Both the position numbers and the translations under genes were made by a program. From Pseudomonas rhizophila (GTDB taxonomy: Bacteria; Pseudomonadota; Gammaproteobacteria; Pseudomonadales; Pseudomonadaceae): a DNA stretch of 64,000 bases. The notes under the pieces were generated by a model. The model was not told where the DNA came from, ran no database searches, and saw only the letters and a program-made list of their open reading frames with translations. The stretch covers positions 744,999-808,998 of the forward strand of contig NZ_CP024081.1 of NCBI RefSeq assembly GCF_003033885.1, written 5' to 3'. Every line of letters begins with the position of its first letter. Within the stretch, counting starts at the first letter, position 1. This document shows, in pieces, positions 45,945-54,012 of this stretch.

Positions 45945-46015
45945 AAGGTCGCGTCAGGCGCGGGTTCCTTCGACTTTCGGCGGCTTGTGTGGGTCGGGCC
46001 TGCTGTGTATCTTGA

Positions 46016-46765
<750 letters not shown>

Positions 46766-46786
46766 CAAGTCTGCTGTGCAGCAAAT

Positions 46787-46817
46787 AACAACGGCCCGCT
46801 TGCGGGCCGTTGTTGTT
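46787..46817 (+). terminator. Rho-independent terminator after adk
   Basis: AACAACGGCCCGC / GCGGGCCGTTGTT stem with TT-containing loop and TGTTT tail. A TATACT (46818-46823) directly after it may be the -10 of tsaB. Confidence 0.88.
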
Positions 46818-46859
46818 TATACTGGCGCACTTTTCCCCATCTGATTTACGGACACACCG

Positions 46860-47537
46860 ATGAGCACCTTGCTGGCCCTGGATACCGCGACTGAAGCTTG
46901 CTCCGTTGCCTTGCTGCACGACGGCAAGGTCACGAGCCATTACGAGGTGATCCCGCGCTTGCACGCCCAGAAGCTGCTGCCGATGATCCAGCAATTGCTC
47001 AGCGATGCTGGGACCAACTTGCAGGCGGTGGATGCGATTGCCTTTGGTCGTGGGCCGGGAGCGTTCACTGGCGTGCGCATTGCCGTCGGCGTGGTGCAGG
47101 GCCTGGCGTTTGCCCTGGAGCGGCCGGTGCTGCCGGTGTCCAATCTGGCGGTACTCGCCCAGCGCGCCTTGCGTGAACAGGGCGTCAGCCAGGTCGCGGC
47201 GGCCATCGATGCGCGCATGGACGAGGTGTATTGGGGCTGCTACCGCGAGTCCGAGGGTGAGATGCGCCTGGTGGGCGCCGAAGCGGTGCTCCCCCCCGAA
47301 GGGGCGGCGTTGCCTGCCAACGCTAGCGGCGACTGGTTCGGCGCCGGTACCGGTTGGGGCTACGGCGAGCGGATTGCCGTCCCCCTCAGCGGCCAGGACG
47401 CCTCGATGCTGCCCCATGCCGAAGACCTGCTGACCCTGGCCCGCTTCGCCTGGGAGCGCGGCGAAGCCATCCCGGCCGACGATGCACAACCGGTGTATTT
47501 GCGGGACAAGGTTGCAACGCCCAAATCCGAACGGTAG
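46860..47537 (+). CDS. tsaB: tRNA threonylcarbamoyladenosine biosynthesis protein TsaB
   Basis: Partner of TsaD and TsaE in making t6A37 of ANN-decoding tRNAs. 225 residues, ASKHA fold. LLALDTATEACSVALL, FGRGPGAFTGVRIAVGVVQGLAF and LARFAWERGEAIPADDAQPVYLRD are typical. A run of C8 at 47289-47296 lies in the coding region but the frame is intact. Confidence 0.94.
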   Translation: MSTLLALDTATEACSVALLHDGKVTSHYEVIPRLHAQKLLPMIQQLLSDAGTNLQAVDAIAFGRGPGAFTGVRIAVGVVQGLAFALERPVLPVSNLAVLAQRALREQGVSQVAAAIDARMDEVYWGCYRESEGEMRLVGAEAVLPPEGAALPANASGDWFGAGTGWGYGERIAVPLSGQDASMLPHAEDLLTLARFAWERGEAIPADDAQPVYLRDKVATPKSER

Positions 47538-47547
47538 GCACAGGCTT

Positions 47548-47633
47548 CGTGAGAGCAAAGTTTGCGCGATACGGGGGCCTCTGTTCTCCGGCGGACCGCG
47601 TCATCTTCATCGCGGGCAAGCCTTGCTCCTACA
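47548..47633. repeat. Degenerate REPIN-like doublet
   Basis: The right half ATCGCGGGCAAGCCTTGCTCCTACA (47609-47633) is clear and the left half GAGAGCAAAGTTTGCGCGAT (about 47551-47571) is decayed. The 259-bp spacer has no gene otherwise and is unusually AT-rich near 47690-47790. Confidence 0.55.
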
Positions 47634-47796
47634 AAGTCATTTGCTCCCCCAAAAGTCACGCCCAATATTACCAGTCGTCATTTTTTCGAGCCGGTTTTAA
47701 ACCTTTTTGACTTTATGTGCTCTAGTTATCACTTGCGCATTTGCGCGGCTGTGAAAGTGCCGCTAAATTGCCATCATTGATACCGAGCATTCTGTT

Positions 47797-48105
47797 ATGC
47801 GTATAGACGGCGTTTCATCCCAGTCCTACCCCATCAAACGCAGGCCTCGTGCAGGCAAAGCTGCTGCGGATGAGTCCTTCGATGACGTCGATGGCGAACT
47901 GGAATTTCCGTCCGAAGAGCAACTGGCCGCCCGCGCTGCCAAAGCCTCGGCGCAACGCCTGAGCAATCTTCCGGCCCGTCAGCAAGACATGCTGTATCAC
48001 CGCGCCATGAGCCGCAGTGTATCCGTGGCCCTGGCCAGCTACCTGAGCACTGCCGGTTTTGTTGACTGGGATATGGAAGTGCTGGGACTCGACCTCTACA
48101 TCTGA
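47797..48105 (+). CDS. Conserved protein of unknown function
   Basis: 102 residues, no signal or membrane segment. N-terminal basic, disordered-looking part (RIDGVSSQSYPIKRRPRAGK), acidic middle, then helical C-terminus (LPARQQDMLYHRAMSRSVSVALASYLSTAGFVDWD) conserved in this chromosomal position in Pseudomonas (near tsaB). Its stop overlaps the next start (TGATG). Function unknown. Confidence 0.75.
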   Translation: MRIDGVSSQSYPIKRRPRAGKAAADESFDDVDGELEFPSEEQLAARAAKASAQRLSNLPARQQDMLYHRAMSRSVSVALASYLSTAGFVDWDMEVLGLDLYI

Positions 48106-48965
48106 TGGGGTTGCCTTACTACCTGGGCTGCCCGTCCTGGAGCGAAAACGCCTGGCGCGATTATCTTTATCCGCAAGACGCCAAAAGCTCCGATTTCCTG
48201 AACCTCTATTCTCAAGTGTTCAATGCCGTGGAAGGCAATACGACCTTCTACGCCAGCCCCTCTGCAGCCATCGTTCAGCGCTGGGCGCAGACCATGCCCG
48301 AGCAGTTTCGCTTCACCGCCAAGTTGCCCGGTGAGATCAGCCACAATGGCGATTTGCGTGAGCACCTGACGGCCATCGAAACCTTCGTGCAATTGCTCAG
48401 CCCCCTGGGCGAACGGGTTTCACCGTTCTGGTTGCAGCTACCCAAGGCCTTTACCCCGAATCGCTTGCCAGAGCTGGCGGGCTTCATCGATGCTTTTGAG
48501 CGACCCTTGGCCGTGGAGGTCCGTCACGGTGACTTCTTTGCCAAAGGCGATGCCGAACGACAGCTCAACCGCCTGCTCCTTGATCGCGGGGTAGAACGCA
48601 TCTGTCTGGATCCCCGGGCATTGTTCAGTTGCACCTCGACCGATCCTGCCGTGCTCCATGCTCAATCGAAGAAACCGCGCGTACCGCCCCGGCCGACCGC
48701 GTTCACCCACTGCCCGCAGGTGCGTTTCATCGGCCATCCAGTGCTGGAGGCCAACGAACCGTTCCTGACCCCCTGGGTGGAAAAAATCGCCGGGTGGATC
48801 GAAGAGGGGCGCACGCCTTATATCTTTCTGCACACCGCCGACAACGTGCTGGCGGCCAAACTCGCGCAACACTTTCATCGCCGATTGATGAGCCGTTTGC
48901 CTGGCTTGCCGGCCCTGCCTGAGCTATACAGAGAGCCCGCCGCCGAGCAACTGGGTTTGCTCTGA
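48105..48965 (+). CDS. DUF72 (YecE-like) family protein
   Basis: 286 residues of the DUF72 TIM-barrel family: YYLGCPSWSENAWRD near the N-terminus, FNAVEGNTTFYASPS, FRFTAKLPGEISHNG, LAVEVRHGDFFAKG and YIFLHTADN are characteristic. The biochemical role is not established. One-base overlap with the preceding gene suggests coupled translation. Confidence 0.88.
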   Translation: MGLPYYLGCPSWSENAWRDYLYPQDAKSSDFLNLYSQVFNAVEGNTTFYASPSAAIVQRWAQTMPEQFRFTAKLPGEISHNGDLREHLTAIETFVQLLSPLGERVSPFWLQLPKAFTPNRLPELAGFIDAFERPLAVEVRHGDFFAKGDAERQLNRLLLDRGVERICLDPRALFSCTSTDPAVLHAQSKKPRVPPRPTAFTHCPQVRFIGHPVLEANEPFLTPWVEKIAGWIEEGRTPYIFLHTADNVLAAKLAQHFHRRLMSRLPGLPALPELYREPAAEQLGLL

Positions 48966-48996
48966 GGCAAAATTTCTCTGCCCAGGAGTGATTTCC

Positions 48997-49818
48997 ATGG
49001 ATGCGCAAACCCGTCGAGCCCAGGCCTTCAAAGCCTTGCATGAACGCGAAGGCGCGTTCGTCATTCCCAACCCGTGGGACGCCGGGTCGGCAAAGATGCT
49101 TGCCAGTCTCGGCTTCGAGGCCCTGGCCACCACCAGTGCCGGTTACGCTTTTTCCCTGGGACGGCCCGATGGTGCGACGGGGCTGGATGACACCCTGGCC
49201 AATGTCCGGGCGATTGTGGCGGCCACTGACTTGCCAGTGGCGGTCGATCTGGAGAACGGCTTCGCCGATGCCCCCGAGGCGTGCGCCAGCAGCCTGATCC
49301 GCGCGGCGCAGGCCGGCGCGGTGGGTGGCTCGATCGAAGATGCCACAGGGCGCGAAGACAGCCCGATCTATGGCTTCGAGCATGCCGTGGCGCGGGTTAA
49401 AGCTGCGGCTGACGCGGTGCGCAGTCTGCCGTATCCCTTTGTGCTGACCGCCCGGGCGGAGAATTTTCTGCACGGCAAGCCCGACCTGGATGACACCATT
49501 GCCCGCCTGAAGGCGTTCGCCGATGCCGGTGCCGACGTGCTCTATGCCCCAGGCTTGAGCTCGGCCGAGCAGGTGCTGGCGGTGGTCCGGGCGGTGGCGC
49601 CGAAACCGGTGAATGTGTTGATGTCCGGGGCGCTGGACCTGACAGTTGCGCAGCTGAGCGAGATGGGCGTCAAGCGCATCAGTGTCGGGTCCGCGCTGGC
49701 CCTGGCGGCGTATGGCGAGTTTTTCCGCGCCGCCGAGGAAATCCGCGAACAGGGCTCGTTCACCTTCACCCGTCGTTCGATGCCCTTCAACCAGGCCAAC
49801 CAATTATTCAAGGGTTGA
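48997..49818 (+). CDS. Isocitrate lyase/PEP mutase superfamily enzyme
   Basis: 273 residues. TIM-barrel of the PEP mutase/isocitrate lyase superfamily: FVIPNPWDAGSAKMLASLGFEALATTSAGYAFSLG, AVDLENGFADAPEA (metal-binding acids), GGSIEDATG, and TARAENFLHG. The isocitrate lyase signature KKCGH is absent, so it belongs to the oxaloacetate hydrolase/2-methylisocitrate lyase-like or unknown-substrate members. ATG 48997 has AGGAG 8 nt upstream. Confidence 0.87.
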   Translation: MDAQTRRAQAFKALHEREGAFVIPNPWDAGSAKMLASLGFEALATTSAGYAFSLGRPDGATGLDDTLANVRAIVAATDLPVAVDLENGFADAPEACASSLIRAAQAGAVGGSIEDATGREDSPIYGFEHAVARVKAAADAVRSLPYPFVLTARAENFLHGKPDLDDTIARLKAFADAGADVLYAPGLSSAEQVLAVVRAVAPKPVNVLMSGALDLTVAQLSEMGVKRISVGSALALAAYGEFFRAAEEIREQGSFTFTRRSMPFNQANQLFKG

Positions 49819-49834
49819 GGCCCGAGGCATTGTC

Positions 49835-50533
49835 GTGCGGGTTTTGAAAGGTTTTACGCTATTGGTGCTGGTTGTTGGCGTCGCAGTGCTGGGGGTATGG
49901 CGCGGTTGGCTGTCGGTGCCGGCACAATGGAATCCCTGGGCGCCCCTGGACGTCAATGCGCCGCCGAACCTGCTGACCCGTTACAAACTCATGGCCCTGC
50001 GCAACGATCCGCAGTTATGCGACCAGGCGCTCGCGACCTCGGGGCTGCGGGCCACCCGCCAGGCCGACAGCAGTCCCCAGGCCAGTTGCCCGCTGAGCAA
50101 TGTGCTGAGGGTGCAGGGCGGCGAGGTGGCGTTGAGCAGCAGCTTCCTGGCCAGTTGCCCGCTGGCGGTGGCGTTCGCCTTGTTTGAACGTCACGCGCTG
50201 CAGCCGGCGGCGCTGGCGACCTATGGGCAGGAAGTGGTGCAGGTCGATCATCTGGGCAGTTTCGCCTGTCGCAATATGTACGGTCGGGAGAGCGGGGCGC
50301 GCAGCCAGCATGCCACGGCCAGTGCGCTGGATATCGCCGGGTTTCGCCTGGCGGACGGCCGTCGTGTGAACGTGCTCAAGGACTGGCCGAAGGACAACAC
50401 CCACGCCCAATTCCTGCGCCAGGTGCGCGACGGTGCCTGTGACGTGTTCAATGTGGTCTTGAGTCCGGATTACAACGCGGCGCACCGCAACCATTTTCAT
50501 CTGGATGTCGGGCCGTGGTGGATTTGCCGTTGA
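49835..50533 (+). CDS. Extensin-like C-terminal domain protein
   Basis: 232 residues. An N-terminal hydrophobic segment (about 5-25) probably anchors or exports it; the rest is the extensin-like domain with HHxx-type peptidase residues: ASCPLAVAF, QHATASALDIAGF, and AHRNHFHLDVGPWW (His cluster). The fold is related to D-Ala-D-Ala peptidases, so a cell-wall role is plausible but unproven. GTG 49835 is preferred because GAGG lies 8 nt upstream; the longer frame from 49682 overlaps the previous gene. Confidence 0.8.
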   Translation: MRVLKGFTLLVLVVGVAVLGVWRGWLSVPAQWNPWAPLDVNAPPNLLTRYKLMALRNDPQLCDQALATSGLRATRQADSSPQASCPLSNVLRVQGGEVALSSSFLASCPLAVAFALFERHALQPAALATYGQEVVQVDHLGSFACRNMYGRESGARSQHATASALDIAGFRLADGRRVNVLKDWPKDNTHAQFLRQVRDGACDVFNVVLSPDYNAAHRNHFHLDVGPWWICR

Positions 50534-50534
50534 T

Positions 50535-51155
50535 TCAGGCGGCGATGCGCAGGTTCTGCAACACGATCGGGCGTGCCCAGCGGGTATCGAAGTCCAGTTG
50601 CTTCTGCTGTGCCACCAGTTCCTCTTCCGGGAACGGCGGGAACGGCTTGTCCAGCAGGTCCAGTTCGAATTCGGCAATCGGCAGGTGCAGTGGACGTGGC
50701 TGAGGCGCAGGTCCCGGTTCTGGCAGCGGTTGGCCGGCGGCAAGCACCAGAGGGCGAACCCAGTTGCTTTCGAAGGTCTGCTGTTTTTGCTGGGTGGCGA
50801 TTTCTTCCGGCGGGAACGGCGGGAAGGGTTTGTCCAGCAGGTCGAGTTCAAATTCAGCGATTGGCAGGAACAGCGGCTCAGGCGGTTTGACTTGGGTTTC
50901 TGTCACTTGGCAGTTGCGCTGGCTGACAATGTGCTCGAGCAATTCGGCGCCGAGGGTCGGTTCAACAGCCTCATCGAGGGCAACTGGCTGGTAGCTGCCA
51001 GGCGCCGGTGCGTTATCACCCAGTTGATCGGCCAGGGCCCGGGCAAAAAAATCCTGCCACAGGTGACTGACGCCGCTCAGGGCTTGGGTGTTGCGCAGGC
51101 TGTAATCGCCGTAAGGGGAGATGACGCCTATCGATGTGGATTGAATGTCTGACAT
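50535..51155 (-). CDS. Unknown protein with 61-residue internal duplication
   Basis: 206 residues, no signal or membrane segment. Residues 97-138 and 158-199 are near-identical copies (LPIAEFELDLLDKPFPPFP then a QQKQ and F-x-x-x-W-x-RP element), a 61-residue period; both copies begin with LPIAEFELDLLDKP. The N-terminal 90 residues (WQDFFARALADQLGDN) are unrelated. Function unknown. It is convergent with the extensin-like gene and divergent from rsmJ. Confidence 0.72.
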   Translation of the reverse strand: MSDIQSTSIGVISPYGDYSLRNTQALSGVSHLWQDFFARALADQLGDNAPAPGSYQPVALDEAVEPTLGAELLEHIVSQRNCQVTETQVKPPEPLFLPIAEFELDLLDKPFPPFPPEEIATQQKQQTFESNWVRPLVLAAGQPLPEPGPAPQPRPLHLPIAEFELDLLDKPFPPFPEEELVAQQKQLDFDTRWARPIVLQNLRIAA

Positions 51156-51263
51156 TTTTCTCGGTCGACGCTCAGCTCTGGCAAAATGCCGTTCACCGTT
51201 GTTATCGGCCGTTTTTGCCGATCCTTAATTTTTTGAGCATGTTTCCAAGAATGAACAACTTCC

Positions 51264-52046
51264 ATGAGTGATCAACCCGCGGCCTGCCGCATCCATGTTG
51301 AGGCCCTGGCCCCGGCCTTCCAGCCGCAGGCCGAGCACTGGGCACAGCGCCTTGACCTGCCGTTGCAGGTGGACGATGGCGAGTTTGCCTTGCAGGTCGG
51401 TGAGCAGGGGTTGCAATTGCAGCAACTGGGGCCGGATGCGCCGGGACCGGTGCGGGTGGACTTCGTCGAAGGCGGCGCGGCCCATCGCCGCTTGTACGGC
51501 GGCGGTAGCGGCCAGATGATCGCCAAAGCCGTCGGTGTGGCCCAGGGCGTACGTCCGCGTGTGCTGGATGCCACGGCCGGGTTGGGCAAGGATGCGTTTG
51601 TGCTGGCCAGCCTGGGCTGTGAAATGAGCCTGATCGAGCGCCAGCCGCTGATCGGCGCATTGCTTGAGGATGGCCTGGCCCGAGGCGCGGAGGACTTCGA
51701 CGTGGCGCCGATCGTCGCCCGCATGCGGTTGCTCAAGGGCAATTCCATCGAGGTGATGCGCAACTGGCAAGGCGAGCCGCCCCAGGTGATCTACCTGGAC
51801 CCGATGTTCCCTCATCGTGAGAAAACGGCCCTGGTGAAGAAGGAAATGCGCCTGTTCCGGCCGCTGGTGGGCGACGACCTGGACGCTCCGGCGTTGTTGG
51901 CCGCGGCCCTGGCCCTGGCGACTCACCGCGTCGTGGTCAAGCGCCCGCGCAAGGCACCGTGCATCGAAGGGCCAAAACCCAGCCACGGGCTCGAGGGTAA
52001 ATCCAGCCGCTACGACATCTATCCCAAGAAGGCGCTCAAGGCCTGA
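51264..52046 (+). CDS. rsmJ: 16S rRNA (guanine1516-N2)-methyltransferase RsmJ
   Basis: 260 residues. Methylates G1516 of 16S rRNA in the 30S subunit. SAM-binding glycine-rich motif [18 protein letters not shown] (about 100), the catalytic-region motif [19 protein letters not shown] (a DPMFP version of D/NPPY) and the C-terminal VVKRPRKAP identify it. Upstream of the MexJK-like locus, as in P. aeruginosa PAO1. The Shine-Dalgarno is weak. Confidence 0.93.
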   Translation: MSDQPAACRIHVEALAPAFQPQAEHWAQRLDLPLQVDDGEFALQVGEQGLQLQQLGPDAPGPVRVDFVEGGAAHRRLYGGGSGQMIAKAVGVAQGVRPRVLDATAGLGKDAFVLASLGCEMSLIERQPLIGALLEDGLARGAEDFDVAPIVARMRLLKGNSIEVMRNWQGEPPQVIYLDPMFPHREKTALVKKEMRLFRPLVGDDLDAPALLAAALALATHRVVVKRPRKAPCIEGPKPSHGLEGKSSRYDIYPKKALKA

Positions 52047-52061
52047 GACCGCGTCGCCTCC

Positions 52062-52139
52062 ATCGCGAGCAGGCTCGCTCCCACAGATGTGTGTTGTGTT
52101 AACTACACCTTACCCTGTGGGAGCGAGCCTGCTCGCGAT
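52062..52139. repeat. REPIN-like doublet in inside-out order
   Basis: ATCGCGAGCAGGCTCGCTCCCACAG precedes CTGTGGGAGCGAGCCTGCTCGCGAT with about 28 bp between; the orientation is the same as at 20120. Confidence 0.85.
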
Positions 52140-52166
52140 GAGGCCCGCCCAGTCGGCGAGAATCTA

Positions 52167-52811
52167 TCAGATGATCTGCGGCCGATAAGCGCGCATAAAC
52201 AACCCCACCACTTCCTCGACATGAGCCTCGGCCGCTGCGGCTTCCAGCGGTGCGCCGCAGCCATACAGCAAGCGGAAATTCGCCGCACCCTTGATGAGGC
52301 AGAAGAAGTGTTCCGCCGCATTGCGCGGTTTGTCGATGCTCAGGGCGCCGCTCTGGTTGACCTTGTTCAGCAGCCTTTCCATGCCTGAGAGCATCCGTTG
52401 CGGGCCTGCTTCGAAGAAGATCGTCGACAGCTGCGGGTCCTGACTGCCCAAGGCCATGATCAACCGATGCAGGTTCACCGATTCGTCGCTGTTGATCAGT
52501 TGGTGAAAACCACGGGCAATGTTCAGCAACACATGTTCGATCGGTACGCCGTCCGGCCATTCGAAGAAAAGCGGCGGCACTTGCTCTTCACACTTAGCCA
52601 CCACGGCAGCGGAAAACAGCGTTTCCTTGTCGTTGAAGTGGCTGTAGACCGTCAGCTTCGACACACCGGCCTCGGTGGCGACCGCGTCCATGCTGGTGTT
52701 GGCATACCCCAGGCTGACGAAGAGTTTTTTTGCCGCGTCGAGAATGGCCTGGCGCTTGGCCAGATCCTTCGGACGGCCTGGGCCGTTGGGAGGTGAAAGA
52801 TTGTTCGACAT
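52167..52811 (-). CDS. TetR/AcrR family repressor of the RND pump (MexL-like)
   Basis: 214 residues. N-terminal helix-turn-helix (about 18-65; KRQAILDAAKKLFVSLGYANTSMDAVATEAGVSKLTVYSHFNDKETLF), with a typical AcrR/AefR ligand domain (C-terminal TetR_C). It is divergent from the MFP gene with a 94-bp spacer, the position of MexL in P. aeruginosa, which represses mexJK. Regulation of the pump is an inference from this arrangement. Confidence 0.87.
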   Translation of the reverse strand: MSNNLSPPNGPGRPKDLAKRQAILDAAKKLFVSLGYANTSMDAVATEAGVSKLTVYSHFNDKETLFSAAVVAKCEEQVPPLFFEWPDGVPIEHVLLNIARGFHQLINSDESVNLHRLIMALGSQDPQLSTIFFEAGPQRMLSGMERLLNKVNQSGALSIDKPRNAAEHFFCLIKGAANFRLLYGCGAPLEAAAAEAHVEEVVGLFMRAYRPQII

Positions 52812-52905
52812 TATTCGCTTTTAATACTGGACTGGTGAGTTTGCTATTAATAACATACTCGTCAGTATAATTATTCCAAGCACCATTAGCGAAAGGTCAC
52901 TCGCC
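52812..52905. promoter_or_regulatory. Divergent promoter/operator region of tetR and RND operon
   Basis: AATACTG (52823-52829) and CAGTAT (52863-52868) are inverted half-sites about 33 bp apart, flanking the palindrome TATTAATA (52845-52852). A perfect TATAAT (52866-52871) faces the pump genes, with a weak TTGCTA (52841-52846) upstream at 19 bp. Likely operator, not proven. Confidence 0.5.
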
Positions 52906-54006
52906 ATGTTCCGCTATGCCTTGCCCCTCGCCCTGCCAGTGAGCCTGGTTTTTTTATTGTCTGCGTGTGGTCAGGACGAACCCGTGTCCCTTGCCGTGCG
53001 CCCCGCCATGGTGGTGCAGCCAGAGCCTTCGGGCCAGGCGATGGAAAGTTATCCGGGTGAAGTCAGGGCGCGATTCGAGCCAGACTTGGCCTTTCGCATC
53101 GGCGGCAAAGTAAGCCGACGACTGGTCGAAGAGGGCCAGCGAGTCAAGGCCAACCAGCCCCTGGCCGAGCTCGATCCCCAGGACGTGCGCCTGCAGCTGG
53201 AAGCCACCCGTGCCCAAGTCGCCGCCGCCGAAGCCAACCTGAACCTGGTGCGCGCTGAACGTGATCGCTACAAAACCTTGATGGAGCGGCAGATGGTCAG
53301 CCGCTCCCAGTACGACAACGCAGAAAACCTCTACCGCTCCGGTGCCGCGCGGCTCAAGCAGATCAAGGCTGAATTCGATGTCGCCAGCAACCAGGCCAGT
53401 TACTCGGTGCTGCGTGCGCCTCAGGATGGCGTGGTTGCCCGGCGTTCCGTGGAGGTAGGGCAGGTGGTGTCGGCCGGTCAAACGGTCTTCACCCTCGCCA
53501 CTGACGGCGAGCGTGAAGTGCTGATCAGCCTGCCGGAGCAGGGCTTTGGCCGGTTCAAGATTGGTCAGCCGGTCTCGGTGGAGTTATGGAGCCAGCCCGA
53601 TCAGCGTTTCAGCGGACGCATCCGCGAACTGTCGCCAGCCGCCGATCCCAGATCCCGCACCTTCGCCGCTCGCGTTGCCTTCACCGCCGGCAGTGTTCCG
53701 GCTGAGTTGGGCCAGAGTGCCCGAGTGTTTATCCAGACCGGCGACCAGGTGTCGCTGTCGGTGCCGCTGTCGGCACTCACCGCCGAGAACGGCGCCACTT
53801 ACGTGTGGGTAGTCAACGGCAATAACACCCTGAAAAAAGTCCCGGTGCGCGTCGGCCCGTTTGGCGAAAAAACCGTTCCGGTGCTTGAAGGGCTGAGCCC
53901 CAATGACTGGGTCGTCGCAGCCGGTGTGCACGTGCTCCTCGACGGCCAGCAGGTGCGGCCGGTGGATCGCTCCAACCGCGTGGTCAATCTGGCGGCCAAG
54001 GAGTAA
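52906..54006 (+). CDS. RND efflux periplasmic adaptor (MexJ-like)
   Basis: 366-residue membrane fusion protein. Lipoprotein signal with FLLSACGQ (Cys about 24). The adaptor has biotin-lipoyl-like hairpin (about 60-100, AFRIGGKVSRRLVEEGQRVKANQPLAELDP), alpha-helical hairpin (about 100-170) and beta-barrel/MP domains (about 180-350; LRAPQDGVVARRSVEVGQVVSAGQTVF). It links the inner membrane RND protein to an outer membrane channel. 6 bp before the permease gene. Confidence 0.93.
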   Translation: MFRYALPLALPVSLVFLLSACGQDEPVSLAVRPAMVVQPEPSGQAMESYPGEVRARFEPDLAFRIGGKVSRRLVEEGQRVKANQPLAELDPQDVRLQLEATRAQVAAAEANLNLVRAERDRYKTLMERQMVSRSQYDNAENLYRSGAARLKQIKAEFDVASNQASYSVLRAPQDGVVARRSVEVGQVVSAGQTVFTLATDGEREVLISLPEQGFGRFKIGQPVSVELWSQPDQRFSGRIRELSPAADPRSRTFAARVAFTAGSVPAELGQSARVFIQTGDQVSLSVPLSALTAENGATYVWVVNGNNTLKKVPVRVGPFGEKTVPVLEGLSPNDWVVAAGVHVLLDGQQVRPVDRSNRVVNLAAKE

Positions 54007-54012
54007 TCCCCG

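Noticed and set aside
47286..47300. Possible frameshift at a C8 run in tsaB
   Set aside because: The reading frame stays open and matches TsaB on both sides of the run.
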